Assembly: GCA_027043685.1 (NCBI GenBank) | Contig: JALUFI010000062.1 | Coordinates: 1-5,598 of the forward strand | Length of the DNA stretch: 5,598 nucleotides | Reading direction: 5' to 3' | Source of the DNA: Pyrodictiaceae archaeon | GTDB taxonomy: Archaea; Thermoproteota; Thermoprotei_A; Sulfolobales; Pyrodictiaceae | Shown: piece by piece, positions 4,986 to 5,598 of the stretch | How the letters are laid out: the number at the start of each line of letters is the position of its first letter | Numbering within the stretch: position 1 is the first letter of the stretch | Translations under genes and position numbers: made by a program | Notes under the pieces: model-generated | The model's input: only the letters and a program-made list of their open reading frames with translations | Told to the model about the DNA's origin: nothing | The model's database searches: none

Positions 4986-5598
4986 TTGTTCCCCAAACGC
5001 CTAGACCCAGGCGAGGCAGAGGAGATAGCCGAGGCAAGGATAACGCTCACCAAGGACGGGGTGCTCGAGGCCTGCGACCCTCACGGCTGCACACGCGCAA
5101 AGATACCACGAGGCAGCCCAGTCTACCTGGAGCCGGTCGCGCCGCTCCAGAGGCCCACGAGGCTAGCAGCATGCATCTACGTGGAGCTAGACCCCCCGCT
5201 CTCCCACCCCGGGGGCGAGGCAACCTACTGGCTCCAAGCCCCCTATGAGGTAGCCGTAACTCACGCCGGGAAACCCGTGGCCTACGTCACGCCCCTCCCC
5301 GCCAAGTACACCCTCGTCGGCGACATAGTCGGGGGCAGGATATGCCGCCACCACCGCAGCCAGGCAGCAGAAGCCCCCAGGGACCTGGAGCACCGCCCGG
5401 GCCTAGCATACCTCGCCGCAAGGATAAGGGGCGACCCGGCACTCATCCCAGGCATAGGCTTCTACGCAGTAAGAACAACCATCTACACCGACAGCGAGGA
5501 ACACCTCTACTACCCAGTAATAGAGGTCACCGTGTCCCCCGCAGTAGCGGAAGCCAAGACAACCAACCAGCCACCCCTCAGGGGCCTCCACGTAGCCC
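4986..5598 (+). CDS. DUF432-like archaeal protein of unknown function, 3' partial
   Basis: Open from TTG 4986 to the right edge without a stop: 204 residues visible, C-terminus missing. No earlier start codon occurs in frame after the TATA-like tract, so TTG 4986 is the best start; GGGGCGG about 8 nt upstream is a weak ribosome-binding site. The sequence is rich in beta-type segments with proline turns. The segment KYTLVGDIVGGRICRHH (107-123) resembles the conserved KxxLYG...GxIxRY core of DUF432, and the preceding LEPVAPLQRP stretch (48-57) and PYEVAV (86-91) also fit. DUF432 proteins are mostly archaeal and their function is unknown. Cysteines lie at 30, 35, 63 and 120 (C30-x4-C35). No signal peptide or membrane segment is seen. 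It is divergent from the ABC operon. The family call is from remembered motifs and moderate in confidence; that this is a coding frame is more certain than its name. Confidence 0.6.
   Translation, partial: MFPKRLDPGEAEEIAEARITLTKDGVLEACDPHGCTRAKIPRGSPVYLEPVAPLQRPTRLAACIYVELDPPLSHPGGEATYWLQAPYEVAVTHAGKPVAYVTPLPAKYTLVGDIVGGRICRHHRSQAAEAPRDLEHRPGLAYLAARIRGDPALIPGIGFYAVRTTIYTDSEEHLYYPVIEVTVSPAVAEAKTTNQPPLRGLHVA

Noticed and set aside
4933..5004. Short ATG frame of 23 codons on the plus strand
   Set aside because: It overlaps the TATA-like tract, has no ribosome-binding site and no recognisable sequence.
4888..5037. N-terminal extension of the ABC ATPase to 5037
   Set aside because: It would cross the TATA-like tract and the start of the DUF432-like gene, and the added residues show no ABC homology.
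5187..5591. Two small minus-strand frames (5187-5393 and 5403-5591)
   Set aside because: Both are antisense to the continuous DUF432-like frame and lack motifs.
1..5598. CRISPR array, tRNA, rRNA or insertion sequence
   Set aside because: Suspected because of csx1, but no regularly spaced repeats, cloverleaf-like sequence, transposase or terminal repeats were found by eye.

Overview
The window looks like chromosomal DNA of a hyperthermophilic crenarchaeon (Thermoproteota), perhaps Desulfurococcales-like. The reasons are high G+C (about two thirds by eye), heavy use of AGG for Arg and ATA for Ile, many GTG and TTG starts, archaeal-type TATA elements, and purine-rich Shine-Dalgarno sites before some genes. 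Protein content agrees: a Csx1-type CRISPR ancillary RNase, an SQR/FCC-like flavoprotein, an archaeal SfsA, a NatA/NatB-like ABC exporter and a DUF432-like protein. The species cannot be named from the sequence alone.

Layout, left to right. Positions 2-826 (+) hold the C-terminal part of a Csx1-like HEPN ribonuclease; its N-terminal CARF sensor should lie left of the window. It converges, 14 bp apart, on a gene at 841-2010 (-) for a sulfide:quinone reductase/flavocytochrome-c-type FAD oxidoreductase. That gene is divergent from sfsA at 2126-2842 (+), with 115 bp between the starts. sfsA converges, 26 bp apart, on a two-gene ABC operon read leftward: ATPase (4120-4887, -), then permease (2869-4113, -). 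The ATPase stop codon lies inside the permease ribosome-binding site. A 98-bp divergent intergenic region with a strong TATA-like element and an imperfect inverted repeat separates the operon from a DUF432-like gene at 4986 (+), which runs off the right edge.

Genes working together: only the ABC ATPase and permease form an evident functional unit, an ABC-2 export system of unknown substrate. The other genes are single transcription units of alternating direction. The csx1 fragment suggests a type III CRISPR-Cas locus to the left, but no array or other cas gene is visible here. I see no RNA genes, insertion sequences or CRISPR repeats. Apart from the two divergent promoter regions and two short convergent gaps, the window is fully coding. 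The most useful leads are the cysteine-rich segment of the Csx1-like protein, the FccB-like two-cysteine pattern of the flavoprotein, the candidate operator before the ABC operon, and the partial DUF432-like gene.
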